A stretch of 64,000 bases of DNA from an uncultured Brevibacillus sp. (GCF_947502445.1 NZ_CANMZW010000022.1:31116-95115); one strand, 5' to 3'. Shown: positions 7,977 through 17,223, counted from the first letter of the stretch. The notes: generated by a model not told the origin, from the letters alone. Program-made: numbers and translations.

Positions 7977-9035
7977 ATGTTGAAACAGAAGAAAACTAGC
8001 AGAATTATTCAGAGTATTTTATTTCCTTTGGTGCTTTTGTCCGTCACCGCGTGTGGACAGCAGGGTGCTGCTCCAGCGAGCAATCAGCCTGCGGCTCCTG
8101 CTACCGAATCATCTGCGCCAGCCCCTTCAACTGAAACCAAGCAATTGACGATTGGGATTTCTCAATTTGTAGAACATCCTGCGCTCGATGCTGCCCGTGA
8201 AGGCTTTGTCAAGCAACTGGCGAAAAATGGATTTGAAGATGGCAAGCAAGTGAAAATTGATGTGAAATCCGCGCAAGCGAGCATGGATACAGCAATCTCC
8301 ATTGCACAAAAATTTGAGGCAGACAAAGTGGATCTGGTACTCGCAATCGCAACGCCAACTGCACAGGCTGCCGCTCAAACGAGCAAAGAGATTCCGATTC
8401 TCTTTACAGCAGTAACTGACCCAGTAGAAGCAGGTCTCGTAAAAGCGATGGACAAGCCAGGTGCTAACGTAACAGGTACGTCTGACATGAACCCGGTTGA
8501 AGAGCAATTGAAGCTCATCAAGGAACTGAAAGCAGATGCAAAATCAGTAGGTGTTATTTATAGCTCTGGTGAAGTAAACTCCAAGGTTCAAGTAGATGCA
8601 GCAAAAGCAGTTGCTGACAAGCTGGGTCTGACCATCCGTGAAGCAGCGATTACAAGTGCTACTGAAGTTAAGCTAGCGGCTGAATCAATGGTAGGCAAGG
8701 TAGATGCTTTCTATGTACCAACAGACAACATGGTCGTATCCTCCATCGCAGCAGTCCTGGGTGTAGCTGAATCACAAAAAATCCCTGTGATCGCTGGTGA
8801 AGAAAACTCTGTGAAGAGCGGAGCGATTGCTACTTACGGTATCGACTACACCAAGCTGGGTGAGCAAACAGCTGATATGGCTACGAAAATCCTGAAGGGT
8901 GAAGCGAAGCCTGCAGACATGGCAGTTGAAATGCAAGCAGACATGAAACTCGTATTGAACAAAAAGGCAGCGGAAAAAATGGGAGTGACCATTCCGCAAG
9001 CTATGCTCGACCGCGCAGGAGAAGTGGTAGAGTAA
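7977..9035 (+). CDS. ABC transporter substrate-binding lipoprotein 2 (paralogue)
   Basis: A 352-residue lipoprotein highly similar in layout to the preceding gene. The ATG at 7977 is chosen because AAGGGGG lies about ten bases upstream; an ATG at 7896 falls inside the preceding terminator hairpin. The lipobox is VTAC, followed by an Ala/Pro-rich tether and the ABC_sub_bind fold (ISQFVEHPALDAAREG, IATPTAQAAAQ, TYGIDYTKLGEQTADMA). It lies 27 bp before the permease gene, so this copy is the one co-transcribed with permease and ATPase. Tandem duplication with divergence suggests altered ligand range, which is an inference. Confidence 0.9.
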   Translation: MLKQKKTSRIIQSILFPLVLLSVTACGQQGAAPASNQPAAPATESSAPAPSTETKQLTIGISQFVEHPALDAAREGFVKQLAKNGFEDGKQVKIDVKSAQASMDTAISIAQKFEADKVDLVLAIATPTAQAAAQTSKEIPILFTAVTDPVEAGLVKAMDKPGANVTGTSDMNPVEEQLKLIKELKADAKSVGVIYSSGEVNSKVQVDAAKAVADKLGLTIREAAITSATEVKLAAESMVGKVDAFYVPTDNMVVSSIAAVLGVAESQKIPVIAGEENSVKSGAIATYGIDYTKLGEQTADMATKILKGEAKPADMAVEMQADMKLVLNKKAAEKMGVTIPQAMLDRAGEVVE

Positions 9036-9062
9036 TAAACGCAGCAACAGGAGGACTTCTTC

Positions 9063-9995
9063 ATGAATTTGGCAATAATGGGAGCAATCGAACAGGGTTT
9101 GCTATTCGGTATTTTGGCCCTGGGCGTCTACCTTACTTTCCGCGTACTAAACGTACCTGACTTGACTGTTGACGGTAGCTTTGCCTTGGGCGGCGCTATT
9201 GCAGCTAAGTTTATCATTGATGGAACCAATCCGTTTCTGGCCACCCTGCTGGCGTTTGTCGTCGGCGGGTTGGCGGGAGCCTTTACCGGTATTTTGCACA
9301 CCAAAGGCAAAGTCAACGCATTGCTGGCAGGGATTTTGACAATGATCGCCCTGTACTCAGTGAACCTGCGTATCATGGGCAAAGCCAACCTGCCGCTTTT
9401 ACGTGAGGATACACTCTTTACCTTCGTTCAGGATCTGAGCATCCCGAATCTGACAGTCGGTGGAGTGACCCTCATAACCGGAGTTGCCTTGGTATTTTTG
9501 ATTGGTGTAATGGTCCTCAAGTTTATTATTGACTGGTTCCTTCATACAGACCTTGGACTGGATTTGCGTGCTACGGGTGATAACCCGAAGATGATTCGCA
9601 GCTTCGGAGTGAATACCGATACGACGACAATCGTCGGTCTGGCGCTGTCTAACGGTCTGGTAGCTGTATCAGGTGCGTGGGTAGCCCAGTACCAGGGCTT
9701 TGCAGACGTCGGTATGGGGATCGGTATGATCGTAATTGGTCTTGCTTCTGTTATTGTTGGGGAAGTATTGTTTGGAAGCTCCTCTATTTTCCGCGTCACG
9801 CTTGCAGTTATTCTCGGTTCAATCGTGTATCGCCTGGTTATTGCTATGGCGCTCCAGGCAGGCTTGAACCCGTCTGACATGAAGCTGATCACTGCCTTGA
9901 TCGTCATTATCGCACTGACGGTTCCGACCATTGCCAAGGGCATTTGGAAAAAACCGGCGATGCGCGCGGTGAAGGGAGGAAGCAGCGATGCTTAA
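9063..9995 (+). CDS. ABC transporter permease (BPD_transp_2 type)
   Basis: A 310-residue integral membrane protein with about eight to nine hydrophobic segments, belonging to the branched-chain amino acid/ribose-type permease family (motif FALGGAIAAK near the start and TGDNPKMIRSFGVNTD in the cytoplasmic coupling loop around residues 175-190). AGGAGG precedes the ATG. The downstream ATPase gene overlaps it by eight bases. With the two upstream lipoproteins it forms a TrpXYZ-like importer. Confidence 0.92.
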   Translation: MNLAIMGAIEQGLLFGILALGVYLTFRVLNVPDLTVDGSFALGGAIAAKFIIDGTNPFLATLLAFVVGGLAGAFTGILHTKGKVNALLAGILTMIALYSVNLRIMGKANLPLLREDTLFTFVQDLSIPNLTVGGVTLITGVALVFLIGVMVLKFIIDWFLHTDLGLDLRATGDNPKMIRSFGVNTDTTTIVGLALSNGLVAVSGAWVAQYQGFADVGMGIGMIVIGLASVIVGEVLFGSSSIFRVTLAVILGSIVYRLVIAMALQAGLNPSDMKLITALIVIIALTVPTIAKGIWKKPAMRAVKGGSSDA

Positions 9996-10785
9996 AATTT
10001 CTGGAGTCAATAAAGTATTTAATGCTGGCACGGTCAACGAAAAGATCGCACTGCGCAACGTGAATCTCGATGTGAAGCCCGGTGAGTTCATCACCGTGAT
10101 TGGGAGTAACGGTGCTGGTAAGTCCACGATGATGAACATGATCTCCGGGGGCATGATCCCGGATGTGGGTACGATTGCAATTGACGGCAAAGATGTGACT
10201 CGCATGGGTGAGCATCAGAGAGCAGGGCTTATCGGGCGCGTATTCCAGGACCCGATGGCCGGAACCGCTCCAAACATGACCATTGAGGAAAATTTGGCCA
10301 TCGCGTTGGGTCGAGGAAAACGACGCTCGCTTTCCTTCGGTGTCAACAACGATAAGCGGGAGCTGTTCCGCGAGCAGCTGAAGCAACTCGATCAGGGCCT
10401 AGAAAACCGTTTGAAAACCAAGGTTGGCTTTCTTTCCGGCGGACAGCGACAGGCGCTCAGCCTTCTGATGGCTACCTTTACGGAGCCGAAAATCTTGTTG
10501 CTGGATGAGCATACGGCGGCACTCGATCCAAAGCGTGCGGCACTGATTGTTGATTTGACCGAGAAGGTCGTCAATCAATTTAAGCTTACAACGATCATGG
10601 TTACACACAACATGGAGCAAGCACTCAATATGGGAGATCGCCTGTTGATGCTGCACGATGGTGGTATCATTCTGGATATTCCTGACGAGAAAAAACGCAC
10701 CATGAAGCCACAGGATTTGCTGCGAGCATTTGAGACCGCTCGCGGTGGAGAAAGCTTTAACGAAGATCGTTTCCTTTTGACGTAA
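9988..10785 (+). CDS. ABC transporter ATP-binding protein
   Basis: A 265-residue nucleotide-binding subunit. Walker A GSNGAGKST is near residue 40, the signature LSGGQRQA near residue 150, Walker B ILLLDEHTAALDP follows it, and a switch His sits in MVTHNMEQA. The ribosome site GGAGGAAGC lies inside the end of the permease gene, with an eight-base overlap. It powers the importer encoded by the three preceding genes. The operon ends at a strong bidirectional terminator. Confidence 0.95.
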   Translation: MLKISGVNKVFNAGTVNEKIALRNVNLDVKPGEFITVIGSNGAGKSTMMNMISGGMIPDVGTIAIDGKDVTRMGEHQRAGLIGRVFQDPMAGTAPNMTIEENLAIALGRGKRRSLSFGVNNDKRELFREQLKQLDQGLENRLKTKVGFLSGGQRQALSLLMATFTEPKILLLDEHTAALDPKRAALIVDLTEKVVNQFKLTTIMVTHNMEQALNMGDRLLMLHDGGIILDIPDEKKRTMKPQDLLRAFETARGGESFNEDRFLLT

Positions 10786-10798
10786 ACGTAATCTACTA

Positions 10799-10834
10799 TC
10801 AGCCTTCCTGTTTTAACAGGAGGGCTTTTTCTTT
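10799..10834 (+). terminator. Bidirectional terminator between convergent genes
   Basis: AGCCTTCCTG-TTTTAA-CAGGAGGGCT followed by TTTTTC ends the ABC operon. The left arm encodes the last residues (KQEG) and stop of the convergent MFS gene. Confidence 0.85.
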
Positions 10835-12025
10835 GCTTCGAAGATAGGAATGAATTGCCCACGCTCCTACTAGCAAGATGGCTGCTACGATTGTAAACAG
10901 CATCGCACCTCCATAATGGAGCAGTACGAGACTGCCCAGGTACGGGCCTAAAGAGCGGGAAATATCCCAGTGTGTACCCGTAATGGCAAAGTACCGCCCT
11001 CGCATCGATACAGGGGAGATACGCGTGACAAACGCCAATAGCTGGGTGATTCCGATACTCTCCCCGATCACGAGCAGCACTTGAAGGGCGATGAGCGCAG
11101 GAGCACTGTCCAGGAATGCATAGCCGAGTGCCACTACGAAAAAGCACAGGTAGGAGCCAGCAATCAGCAGACGAGGTTTCACATGCTGTGTCCATTTCAC
11201 CAGCAAAAATTCAAAACAGAGCAGCAGTATTCCTTTTACCGATATGAGTAATGCCAAGGTTTGCAAGTAATCGGGCAACGTATTTTTGAAATGCAGCTGC
11301 AGGTTTGTTTCCGTTTGTGCATAGAACAGGCTGATCGGCAAGGACAGCATCATGATGGCGAGTGCAGGTCGATACGCCTGAAAAGAGCCGGACGCAGGGT
11401 GATCCGCGGCTGCTTCAGACTCGGTGTGCTGTGGCAGCGCGGTATTTGGGATTTTCCACAAAACCGCAATCGTGTACAGGAATAGCGAGATAGCCGTAAA
11501 CAAAAAGGCGAGTGCAGGATCAAACTGATAAATCATGACACCGATCAAAGGTCCGATGGCTGCGCCAATGCTATGCGCCGTGTTCAGCAAAGCAAAGGCA
11601 CTTGCCATTTGGTTGGCAGAGATGGTGTCAGCGAGGTGCGCACGACTCACAGGAATGAATAGTGAGCGTCCTGCACCGTTCAACAGGTACAATACAGCAA
11701 AGGCAGCCATTGAATCAGCCCATGCCATTCCCAGCATCGCGATGCCTTGTAAAAAGAGCGCAATGAGCATCACAGGTTTGCGCCGGAAGCGGTCAGTTAT
11801 CCCTCCAGCTACGAGCGTAATGAAGATCTCCGAAAGGGGCTGCAGACCGATCACGATCATGGTCATCGTAATCGAGCTGCCGATTTTCTCGCTTAAGTAC
11901 AGAACTAAAAACGGAGCGATCATGGCACTCGACAGCGAGGTCAGCAATTCTCCGAACAGGCGAACCCAAATCAATGGTGGATAGGTTGCGATGAAGCGAT
12001 GAATAGAGCGTAGAGGGTTGGTCAT
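10799..12025 (-). CDS. MFS transporter (drug/sugar exporter type)
   Basis: A 408-residue, twelve-helix major facilitator. Motif A is seen as GGITDRFRRKP after the second helix, and helix 5 carries GAAIGPLIGVMIY, the motif C region of exporters. The ATG at 12025 begins MTNPLRSIHRF. It is divergent from an SgrR-like regulator gene, and the intergenic region contains a palindrome (12050-12068). In enterobacteria SgrR governs the SetA sugar exporter, so by analogy this protein may export a ligand sensed by the neighbour; that is inference. Confidence 0.88.
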   Translation of the reverse strand: MTNPLRSIHRFIATYPPLIWVRLFGELLTSLSSAMIAPFLVLYLSEKIGSSITMTMIVIGLQPLSEIFITLVAGGITDRFRRKPVMLIALFLQGIAMLGMAWADSMAAFAVLYLLNGAGRSLFIPVSRAHLADTISANQMASAFALLNTAHSIGAAIGPLIGVMIYQFDPALAFLFTAISLFLYTIAVLWKIPNTALPQHTESEAAADHPASGSFQAYRPALAIMMLSLPISLFYAQTETNLQLHFKNTLPDYLQTLALLISVKGILLLCFEFLLVKWTQHVKPRLLIAGSYLCFFVVALGYAFLDSAPALIALQVLLVIGESIGITQLLAFVTRISPVSMRGRYFAITGTHWDISRSLGPYLGSLVLLHYGGAMLFTIVAAILLVGAWAIHSYLRSKEKALLLKQEG

Positions 12026-12049
12026 AAGAATGGGTCCTTTCTATCACAT

Positions 12050-12068
12050 CTGCAAACGGACGTTGCAG
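12050..12068. promoter_or_regulatory. Palindrome between MFS and SgrR-like genes (candidate operator)
   Basis: CTGCAA-N7-TTGCAG is a perfect six-base inverted repeat, 25 bp before the MFS start codon and about 110 bp before the divergent regulator gene. It is a plausible binding site for the SgrR-like protein. Confidence 0.4.
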
Positions 12069-12175
12069 CATGCCGATTTTTATCAAATTGTACGGTGGCG
12101 CAGCGCGGAGAAAAAGCGTACGATTATGGGTAATATTTTTTCATGTTTTTAAAGTGATTGGTGGTGTTCAAAAAA

Positions 12176-13999
12176 GTGCAGCTAGTGGAGCAGTACATTC
12201 GAATATGTGCAGGCTTTCCCGAAGAAGCGCTGGGACAGCCGCAAGAAATAGGGCTGGCAGAAGTCGCGACCCGTTTGTTTTGTACCCTGCGCAACGCAAC
12301 CCTAACATTAAAAAAATTGCAGAAGCAGGGCTGGCTTATTTGGCAGCCAGGAAGAGGGAGAGGGAATCGCTCTGTACTCACTTGCCTGCTGTCTCCAGCT
12401 GATGTGGTTTTGAGTGTTGCCAAAGAAATCGTGCAAAAAGGCGAAATCAAAGCATCGCGGGAATTAATCGATCAGTATCAACGGGAGTGGCCAGCACTTG
12501 CAGAGGAATACTCCCTGTGGATGAGCAGTCAGTTTGGACTTCGTGTGACGAGGGAAAAGGAGAATAGTAGAGTCGATACGCTGCGCTTGTTCTTTGATCA
12601 TCCGTTTCAAGGACTTGATCCGATTCACGTCCTCCTGCGCTCACAAACTCATTTGGTCAAACATTTGTTTGATTGTCTCATCCGCTTTGATCCTATCACG
12701 AAGACTGTTGAGCCGCAGTTAAGCTTTTATTGGGAGGTAGACGAGACAGGGCGGGAGTGGACCTTTTTTCTGCGCAAAGGCGTCTTATTTCATCACGGAC
12801 GTCAGCTTACGGCAGAGGATGTCTGTTTCTCCTTTCAGCGATTGCAAGAGGAAAGGTCCAAGCATCGCTGGCTAACGGCTTCCATCTTAACCACCGTCGC
12901 AAAAGACGAGCATGTTGTTGTTATAACACTTGCCACGCCTGATGAGCTCTTTTTAGAGGCGCTGAGTAAAGAATACATGTCCATCGTTCCCCGCGATTAT
13001 GCTGATCAGATGGGAGCACAGTTTGCGCAGATGCCAGTAGGGACCGGACCTTTTCGCGTTGTGCGCAATGATGACTCGATGCTGGTTTTGGAGGCGTTTC
13101 AGCCTTATTTTGGTGGCCGTCCGTTTTTAGATCGGATTGAAATCTGGTGTGTCCCAGAACTGCCTGAGGACAAGAAAATGGCGAAGGGGTTGGACCGTAC
13201 GCAGCTTCTGCTGCCTGTCACTTCGGGAGAACATAAGCTCGAACAGGATGAAATATCGTGGAAAGGTCTTGGGAGGCAGGAGCACTGCTTTCAATACGTC
13301 AGCTTCAATGGGGCAAAAAATGGTCCGCTGCGAAATCATGCTTTTCGTGAATGGCTGGCGGGAATCCTTTCACCGAGTGAGCTGTGCGACGACTTGAAGG
13401 GAATGAGGGAGCCTGTGTTTGCCTGGGGGACAACCGGCCCCTTTCTCGTGCACGGTGATGAGCTGTGCGATGATTCTGCCGAAGCGTTAAAGACATGGGA
13501 GGAGATAGGGTACGAGGGAGAACAGCTGCAACTGTATACGTATCCTGATCTGGATCATGTGGAAGACGCAGAATGGATCCAAGCAAAATGTAAGGCGAAT
13601 GGCGTCAATATCAAGATCGTGTATGCCGTGCCAGAGGAGCTAGCGAAGCCAGCTGTTCTTGAGGCAGCGGATCTCGTTGTAGACAGCGCCAATGTAGATG
13701 AGCGCAGCGAGCTGTCCTTACGGGAGTTTTTATACGCAGATGCGTTGAGTATCACACATCATTTAAATGAGGAACAAAAAGAAGCGGTGGATCAAATCAT
13801 GAGATGGATGGGACTAGCTAAAACACGAGAGGAGAGGCAAGCTTTTATGACGAGGATGATAGAATTGCTTGATGAATGGCATACGTTTGTTCCGTTATAT
13901 TCGAATCGAGTAGAGATGCTTGCACATCCCCGTCTATCAGGAGTCAGCCTGGATGCTTATGGATGGGTAGACTTTACTCGTGTTTTTGTCAAGACTTAG
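12176..13999 (+). CDS. SgrR-like regulator (winged helix fused to SBP_bac_5)
   Basis: A protein of about 607 residues combining an SgrR-type N-terminal DNA-binding domain (about 1-110, IGLAEVATRLFCTLRNATLTL and GWLIWQPGRGRGN) with an extracellular-solute-binding family 5 domain (about 125-600, RLFFDHPFQGLDPIHV, DVCFSFQRL, MPVGTGPFRV). GTG at 12176 gives the canonical MQLVEQY start; GTG or TTG codons at 12158-12166 are alternatives and none has a strong ribosome site. There is no signal peptide, so the ligand-binding domain is cytoplasmic. It probably senses a small molecule and controls the divergent MFS gene. Confidence 0.85.
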   Translation: MQLVEQYIRICAGFPEEALGQPQEIGLAEVATRLFCTLRNATLTLKKLQKQGWLIWQPGRGRGNRSVLTCLLSPADVVLSVAKEIVQKGEIKASRELIDQYQREWPALAEEYSLWMSSQFGLRVTREKENSRVDTLRLFFDHPFQGLDPIHVLLRSQTHLVKHLFDCLIRFDPITKTVEPQLSFYWEVDETGREWTFFLRKGVLFHHGRQLTAEDVCFSFQRLQEERSKHRWLTASILTTVAKDEHVVVITLATPDELFLEALSKEYMSIVPRDYADQMGAQFAQMPVGTGPFRVVRNDDSMLVLEAFQPYFGGRPFLDRIEIWCVPELPEDKKMAKGLDRTQLLLPVTSGEHKLEQDEISWKGLGRQEHCFQYVSFNGAKNGPLRNHAFREWLAGILSPSELCDDLKGMREPVFAWGTTGPFLVHGDELCDDSAEALKTWEEIGYEGEQLQLYTYPDLDHVEDAEWIQAKCKANGVNIKIVYAVPEELAKPAVLEAADLVVDSANVDERSELSLREFLYADALSITHHLNEEQKEAVDQIMRWMGLAKTREERQAFMTRMIELLDEWHTFVPLYSNRVEMLAHPRLSGVSLDAYGWVDFTRVFVKT

Positions 14000-14021
14000 C
14001 GAAAAATGTCACAATTTAGTG

Positions 14022-14047
14022 TGAAACCGCTTTCCTCTTTCATCGTA
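14022..14047 (+). promoter_or_regulatory. ECF (SigW-type) promoter upstream of TerB-like gene
   Basis: TGAAAC (14022-14027), a spacer of exactly 16 bases, and CGTA (14044-14047) match the SigW consensus at every conserved position. Transcription would start about 60 bp before the TTG at 14114. Confidence 0.7.
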
Positions 14048-14113
14048 TAATTACGTAGAGAGATATTCTTATCAATAACATGACATCACCACGTTTGGAG
14101 GAGGAAGTGCGCG

Positions 14114-14539
14114 TTGTTTACAAGAACGGAAAAGGACAAACATATTTTGTTTGCTTCGATTCGATTGATGATATGCGTCGGACATGCAGACGGTTATATA
14201 GGAAATAAAGAATTTGACCAAATTCATGATATTGTGAATGCGGAGCATTTTACGTTAAAAGAACGGCAAATTTTGATGGATGATCTGGATTATCCGAAAC
14301 GTCCAGAAGTGATCGTCGAAGATTTGGTGGACCTCACGCAAAATGAAAAGCTAGTTATGATGCGCAAGCTGTACCACATGGCGCTGATTGATCGCAAGCT
14401 GTCTGCCATGGAGACGAGGGAAATTGCGCGGATCGCCTCTCTCATCGGTATATCCAAAGAAAAGCAGGCACAGGTGGAAGAGTGGATTCGCGAAGGCATC
14501 GCATGGCGCGAGCGTTGGAAAGAAATCGTCGGAGACTAG
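14114..14539 (+). CDS. TerB-like protein
   Basis: A 141-residue all-helical acidic protein resembling the TerB/DjlA N-terminal domain (ASIRLMICVGHADGYIGNKE and MALIDRKLSAMETREIARIA, the repeated acidic helix pairs of the fold). The start is TTG at 14114, six bases after GGAGGAGGAAG; a GTG at 14108 is out of frame. TerB-domain proteins are linked to metal-ion and envelope stress responses. The SigW-type promoter upstream supports an envelope-stress role, which is inference. A terminator follows. Confidence 0.8.
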   Translation: MFTRTEKDKHILFASIRLMICVGHADGYIGNKEFDQIHDIVNAEHFTLKERQILMDDLDYPKRPEVIVEDLVDLTQNEKLVMMRKLYHMALIDRKLSAMETREIARIASLIGISKEKQAQVEEWIREGIAWRERWKEIVGD

Positions 14540-14544
14540 GGAAG

Positions 14545-14579
14545 GGCCCCATTTCAATTGGGGTCCTTTCACTTTTTTT
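14545..14579 (+). terminator. Terminator after TerB-like gene
   Basis: GGGCCCC and GGGGTCC pair around ATTTCAATT, and a T-rich tract with seven consecutive T residues follows shortly. Confidence 0.75.
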
Positions 14580-14647
14580 GGTACAATAGGAAGAGTACAG
14601 GAATAGTGAAAACGAGAGTATTTGTGCCACGATGAAGGAGGAAACAT

Positions 14648-15448
14648 ATGTTTCGAATCTTAGTTACGAATGACGACGGCATTGATGCACTGGGGATTAA
14701 ACGATTAACAGAAGCTTTGCTCACCCTGGAAGGCGCAGAAATCTATGTGGTGGCCCCTGTGGAGGAAAAAAGCGGGGTAGGTCATGGTGTGACGTATCGG
14801 AGTGCACTGGCTCCAGAGAAGCGTGATTTTTACGGTTTGCCGGTAAAGGCATGGGCGATTAACGGGAATCCCGCCGATTGTGTAAAATCCGCCTATTATT
14901 TGTTGTTTGAAGATGGTCACAAGCCGGATATCGTTTTTTCCGGAATCAATGTCGGGACAAATCTGGGCAGAGATATTTATTACTCGGGAACGTGTAGCGG
15001 CGCTCGCGAAGCTGTACTGCTCGGTATACCTGGCATTGCCCTTTCCTACGATAACTGGTTCGATCAGGATAACTACGGCGAAGTAGTCGAGATGATACAA
15101 CCGCTGGTAAAAGAATTTCGTGAAAAGGCACAAAAGCGAAAGCTACCGCCGAATGTTTTCTGGAATGTCAACATCCCGCATGTTCCACGTAACGAAATCA
15201 AAGGCATTGTGCCTGCAACTCTCTCCATGAATCACTATGAGGACAAGTACAGTGAAGAGGCAGAAGGATACTTTTTGACCCGTGAATATCCGGAGGTTAT
15301 GCCACTTGCCGAGCCACTTGATTATGATCTCGTCAAGCATGATTACATCGCGGTCACACCTGTCCACATTGATGCGACAGATCGGGCTTTCTTGCAGGAA
15401 ATGGGAGAATGGTCTTTCGTAAAAGAGTGGGGAAAGCGAGAGGAATAA
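14648..15448 (+). CDS. surE: 5'-nucleotidase SurE
   Basis: A 266-residue SurE survival protein, a metal-dependent nucleoside monophosphate phosphatase. The N-terminal LVTNDDG motif supplies metal ligands (N8, D9, D10), S42 lies in EEKSGVGHG, and IVFSGINVGTNLG carries the conserved Asn ligand. GYSGTCSGAREA-like sequence (YYSGTCSGAREA) is also family-typical. GGAGG precedes the ATG. A -10-like TACAAT is present near 14582. The next gene starts five bases after the stop, so the two are probably co-transcribed. Confidence 0.96.
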   Translation: MFRILVTNDDGIDALGIKRLTEALLTLEGAEIYVVAPVEEKSGVGHGVTYRSALAPEKRDFYGLPVKAWAINGNPADCVKSAYYLLFEDGHKPDIVFSGINVGTNLGRDIYYSGTCSGAREAVLLGIPGIALSYDNWFDQDNYGEVVEMIQPLVKEFREKAQKRKLPPNVFWNVNIPHVPRNEIKGIVPATLSMNHYEDKYSEEAEGYFLTREYPEVMPLAEPLDYDLVKHDYIAVTPVHIDATDRAFLQEMGEWSFVKEWGKREE

Positions 15449-15452
15449 CGGG

Positions 15453-16493
15453 ATGGAGAATGAATTTTTTCCACAGCTGACACCAGATACAACCCTGCTA
15501 TCCCCTGATGAAAGCACCCAGGGCGAAGTTTTGGACAAGGGAAGATATCATGATCTATACAAACTGGTAGAGGAAGATGGACTCCCGTATTTCACCCGCT
15601 TAAACGGACATGGCGAGGTCGAGCTCTATTTGGTATTTGAAACCGTGGATGCCTTTAGTGAGCAAACAAGAGATGCTGTTTCGATCGAATTCAAGACCTA
15701 TCAAAATAAATTGCTAGCCATCATTTGGACGCTTACTGATCCCTTGCAGCCGCTTGGCTTTCCTCTTAGCTTTGATATACGCTCAGCCGAGGAAAGATTT
15801 ATGGCGCTAACGATCCTGCATCAACCGTTTACGTTTCTTCACTATCTTGCCTATGAAGATGGGCAGATGACTCACATCTATTCGGAGGATATTCATTTTT
15901 CTACGGATGAATTAGCCCATGCACATGGAATGATTCGCTCGCTATACGATGGCACACCAGAGTCGATGCCTGAGGCGGCAGAGGTCCTTGAGGAAGAGAT
16001 ACAGACGATATCAGCCTTGTCCTTACCTGACGCTGTGCTTCTGGAAGCTGGTATGGCCTTTGTTTTACAGTACAGAAGGATGCTGGCGGAGCATGGGGAG
16101 GAGAAAGCCCAGCACCTTTTGATGAGCACGGCCCTGCAAGCAGTTTGGGTGATGCGCAGGCACTCCCGGAGCGAGGTAAGAGACTCCTCCTTTACGGTTT
16201 GGGCAGCGGAACAGGACGATCAGTTTCGTTTGGTGGTGACCCCGAGCCTTGCTCATTTGTTTGAGGTGGTACATATGTCAGAGGATGAAGCCAATCCCTT
16301 CTCCCGCTTTTTGATGACGCTGCCCGCATTCGTACAAACCGAGGACGCTTCTCCGCTACGGCTTGGAGCATTTCCGCTTTTGCGCTATGAAAGCGGCCAG
16401 CTCTATCATTTGGAGCTGGATGAAACGGTTCAGGAGCATCTCGGCGGCTTGTTTACGCAAGCGTTTCCAGCGGTTCCGAATCCATACGTATGA
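15453..16493 (+). CDS. Hypothetical protein, surE operon
   Basis: A 346-residue soluble acidic protein starting at ATG 15453, just after the surE stop and overlapping its ribosome-site region. No membrane segment, signal peptide or catalytic motif stands out. The middle part (about 110-250) is helical and Glu-rich. I do not recognise the family; nothing beyond co-transcription with surE links it to a process. Confidence 0.75.
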   Translation: MENEFFPQLTPDTTLLSPDESTQGEVLDKGRYHDLYKLVEEDGLPYFTRLNGHGEVELYLVFETVDAFSEQTRDAVSIEFKTYQNKLLAIIWTLTDPLQPLGFPLSFDIRSAEERFMALTILHQPFTFLHYLAYEDGQMTHIYSEDIHFSTDELAHAHGMIRSLYDGTPESMPEAAEVLEEEIQTISALSLPDAVLLEAGMAFVLQYRRMLAEHGEEKAQHLLMSTALQAVWVMRRHSRSEVRDSSFTVWAAEQDDQFRLVVTPSLAHLFEVVHMSEDEANPFSRFLMTLPAFVQTEDASPLRLGAFPLLRYESGQLYHLELDETVQEHLGGLFTQAFPAVPNPYV

Positions 16494-16642
16494 TTGTTGA
16501 AACATTGCGAAAAATATTTTCATAGGAATTTTTTGTGCTTCGATGAAATAAGGGTAAATAAGTCATTTTTCAACAAAGGATATGACAAGGGGGATTTCGA
16601 AGTTAAGTAGTACAGATAATCCGCTGGGGAGAGGTGACGACG

Positions 16643-17131
16643 ATGTACGCTGTTAAACCCGATGTTTTTCAGGTTGTATCTGATTGCGCCCACCGTTTTC
16701 AAGAGGAGATTGAGCAAGTGGCAGGGCGTCACTCGCTTACAATGGAAAGTGGATTTCCAGCTCTGGAACTGCAAGTCCATCCACAATTCCAGGCGTTACT
16801 GGAATATACATTGTGGGGAGAGTCAGGCTTAGTCGCCATCCATGGCAAATTAAACGTTCGTGATGATGTCGAGGCACAAACGGATTCATTTTCTATTATG
16901 ATGAAATTCTCCTTGTCACACGATCCTACGCTGGATATGGAAGCGAAAAAGCAGCGTATTGAAGAAATTTTGTATGGCGAAGTGGACCTTTTCTGGAACA
17001 TTCCACCTGCAGGTCACATCGGTCACATCGAATTGACCATCCGCTTTATGTATCAGCCCGGTTCAGGCAGGCTTGGTGAATACGTACGCAGTGTCCTGGG
17101 CATCGTAACCGGAAAGATGCTCGCTGCCTAA
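16643..17131 (+). CDS. Hypothetical protein, 162 residues
   Basis: A small soluble protein of 162 residues. ATG at 16643 is chosen because GAGAGGTGAC lies just upstream; the in-frame GTG at 16634 is inside that ribosome site. The sequence is alpha/beta with no obvious motif. Repeated GHIGHIELTIRF in the C-terminal part looks like a beta strand region. It stands alone, followed by a terminator. Family not recognised. Confidence 0.7.
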   Translation: MYAVKPDVFQVVSDCAHRFQEEIEQVAGRHSLTMESGFPALELQVHPQFQALLEYTLWGESGLVAIHGKLNVRDDVEAQTDSFSIMMKFSLSHDPTLDMEAKKQRIEEILYGEVDLFWNIPPAGHIGHIELTIRFMYQPGSGRLGEYVRSVLGIVTGKMLAA

Positions 17132-17147
17132 AAGAAGCAATGGAAAA

Positions 17148-17180
17148 ATGGCTCTCCGATCAGGGAGGGCTATTTGTTTT
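17148..17180 (+). terminator. Terminator after hypothetical gene
   Basis: GCTCTCC-GATCAG-GGAGGGC forms a seven-pair stem (one G-T pair) extendable by three pairs, followed by TTTGTTTT. Confidence 0.65.
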
Positions 17181-17223
17181 CGTGTAGGTAGCATTTGTTC
17201 ACAAGAGGATAGGTGATTGACTC

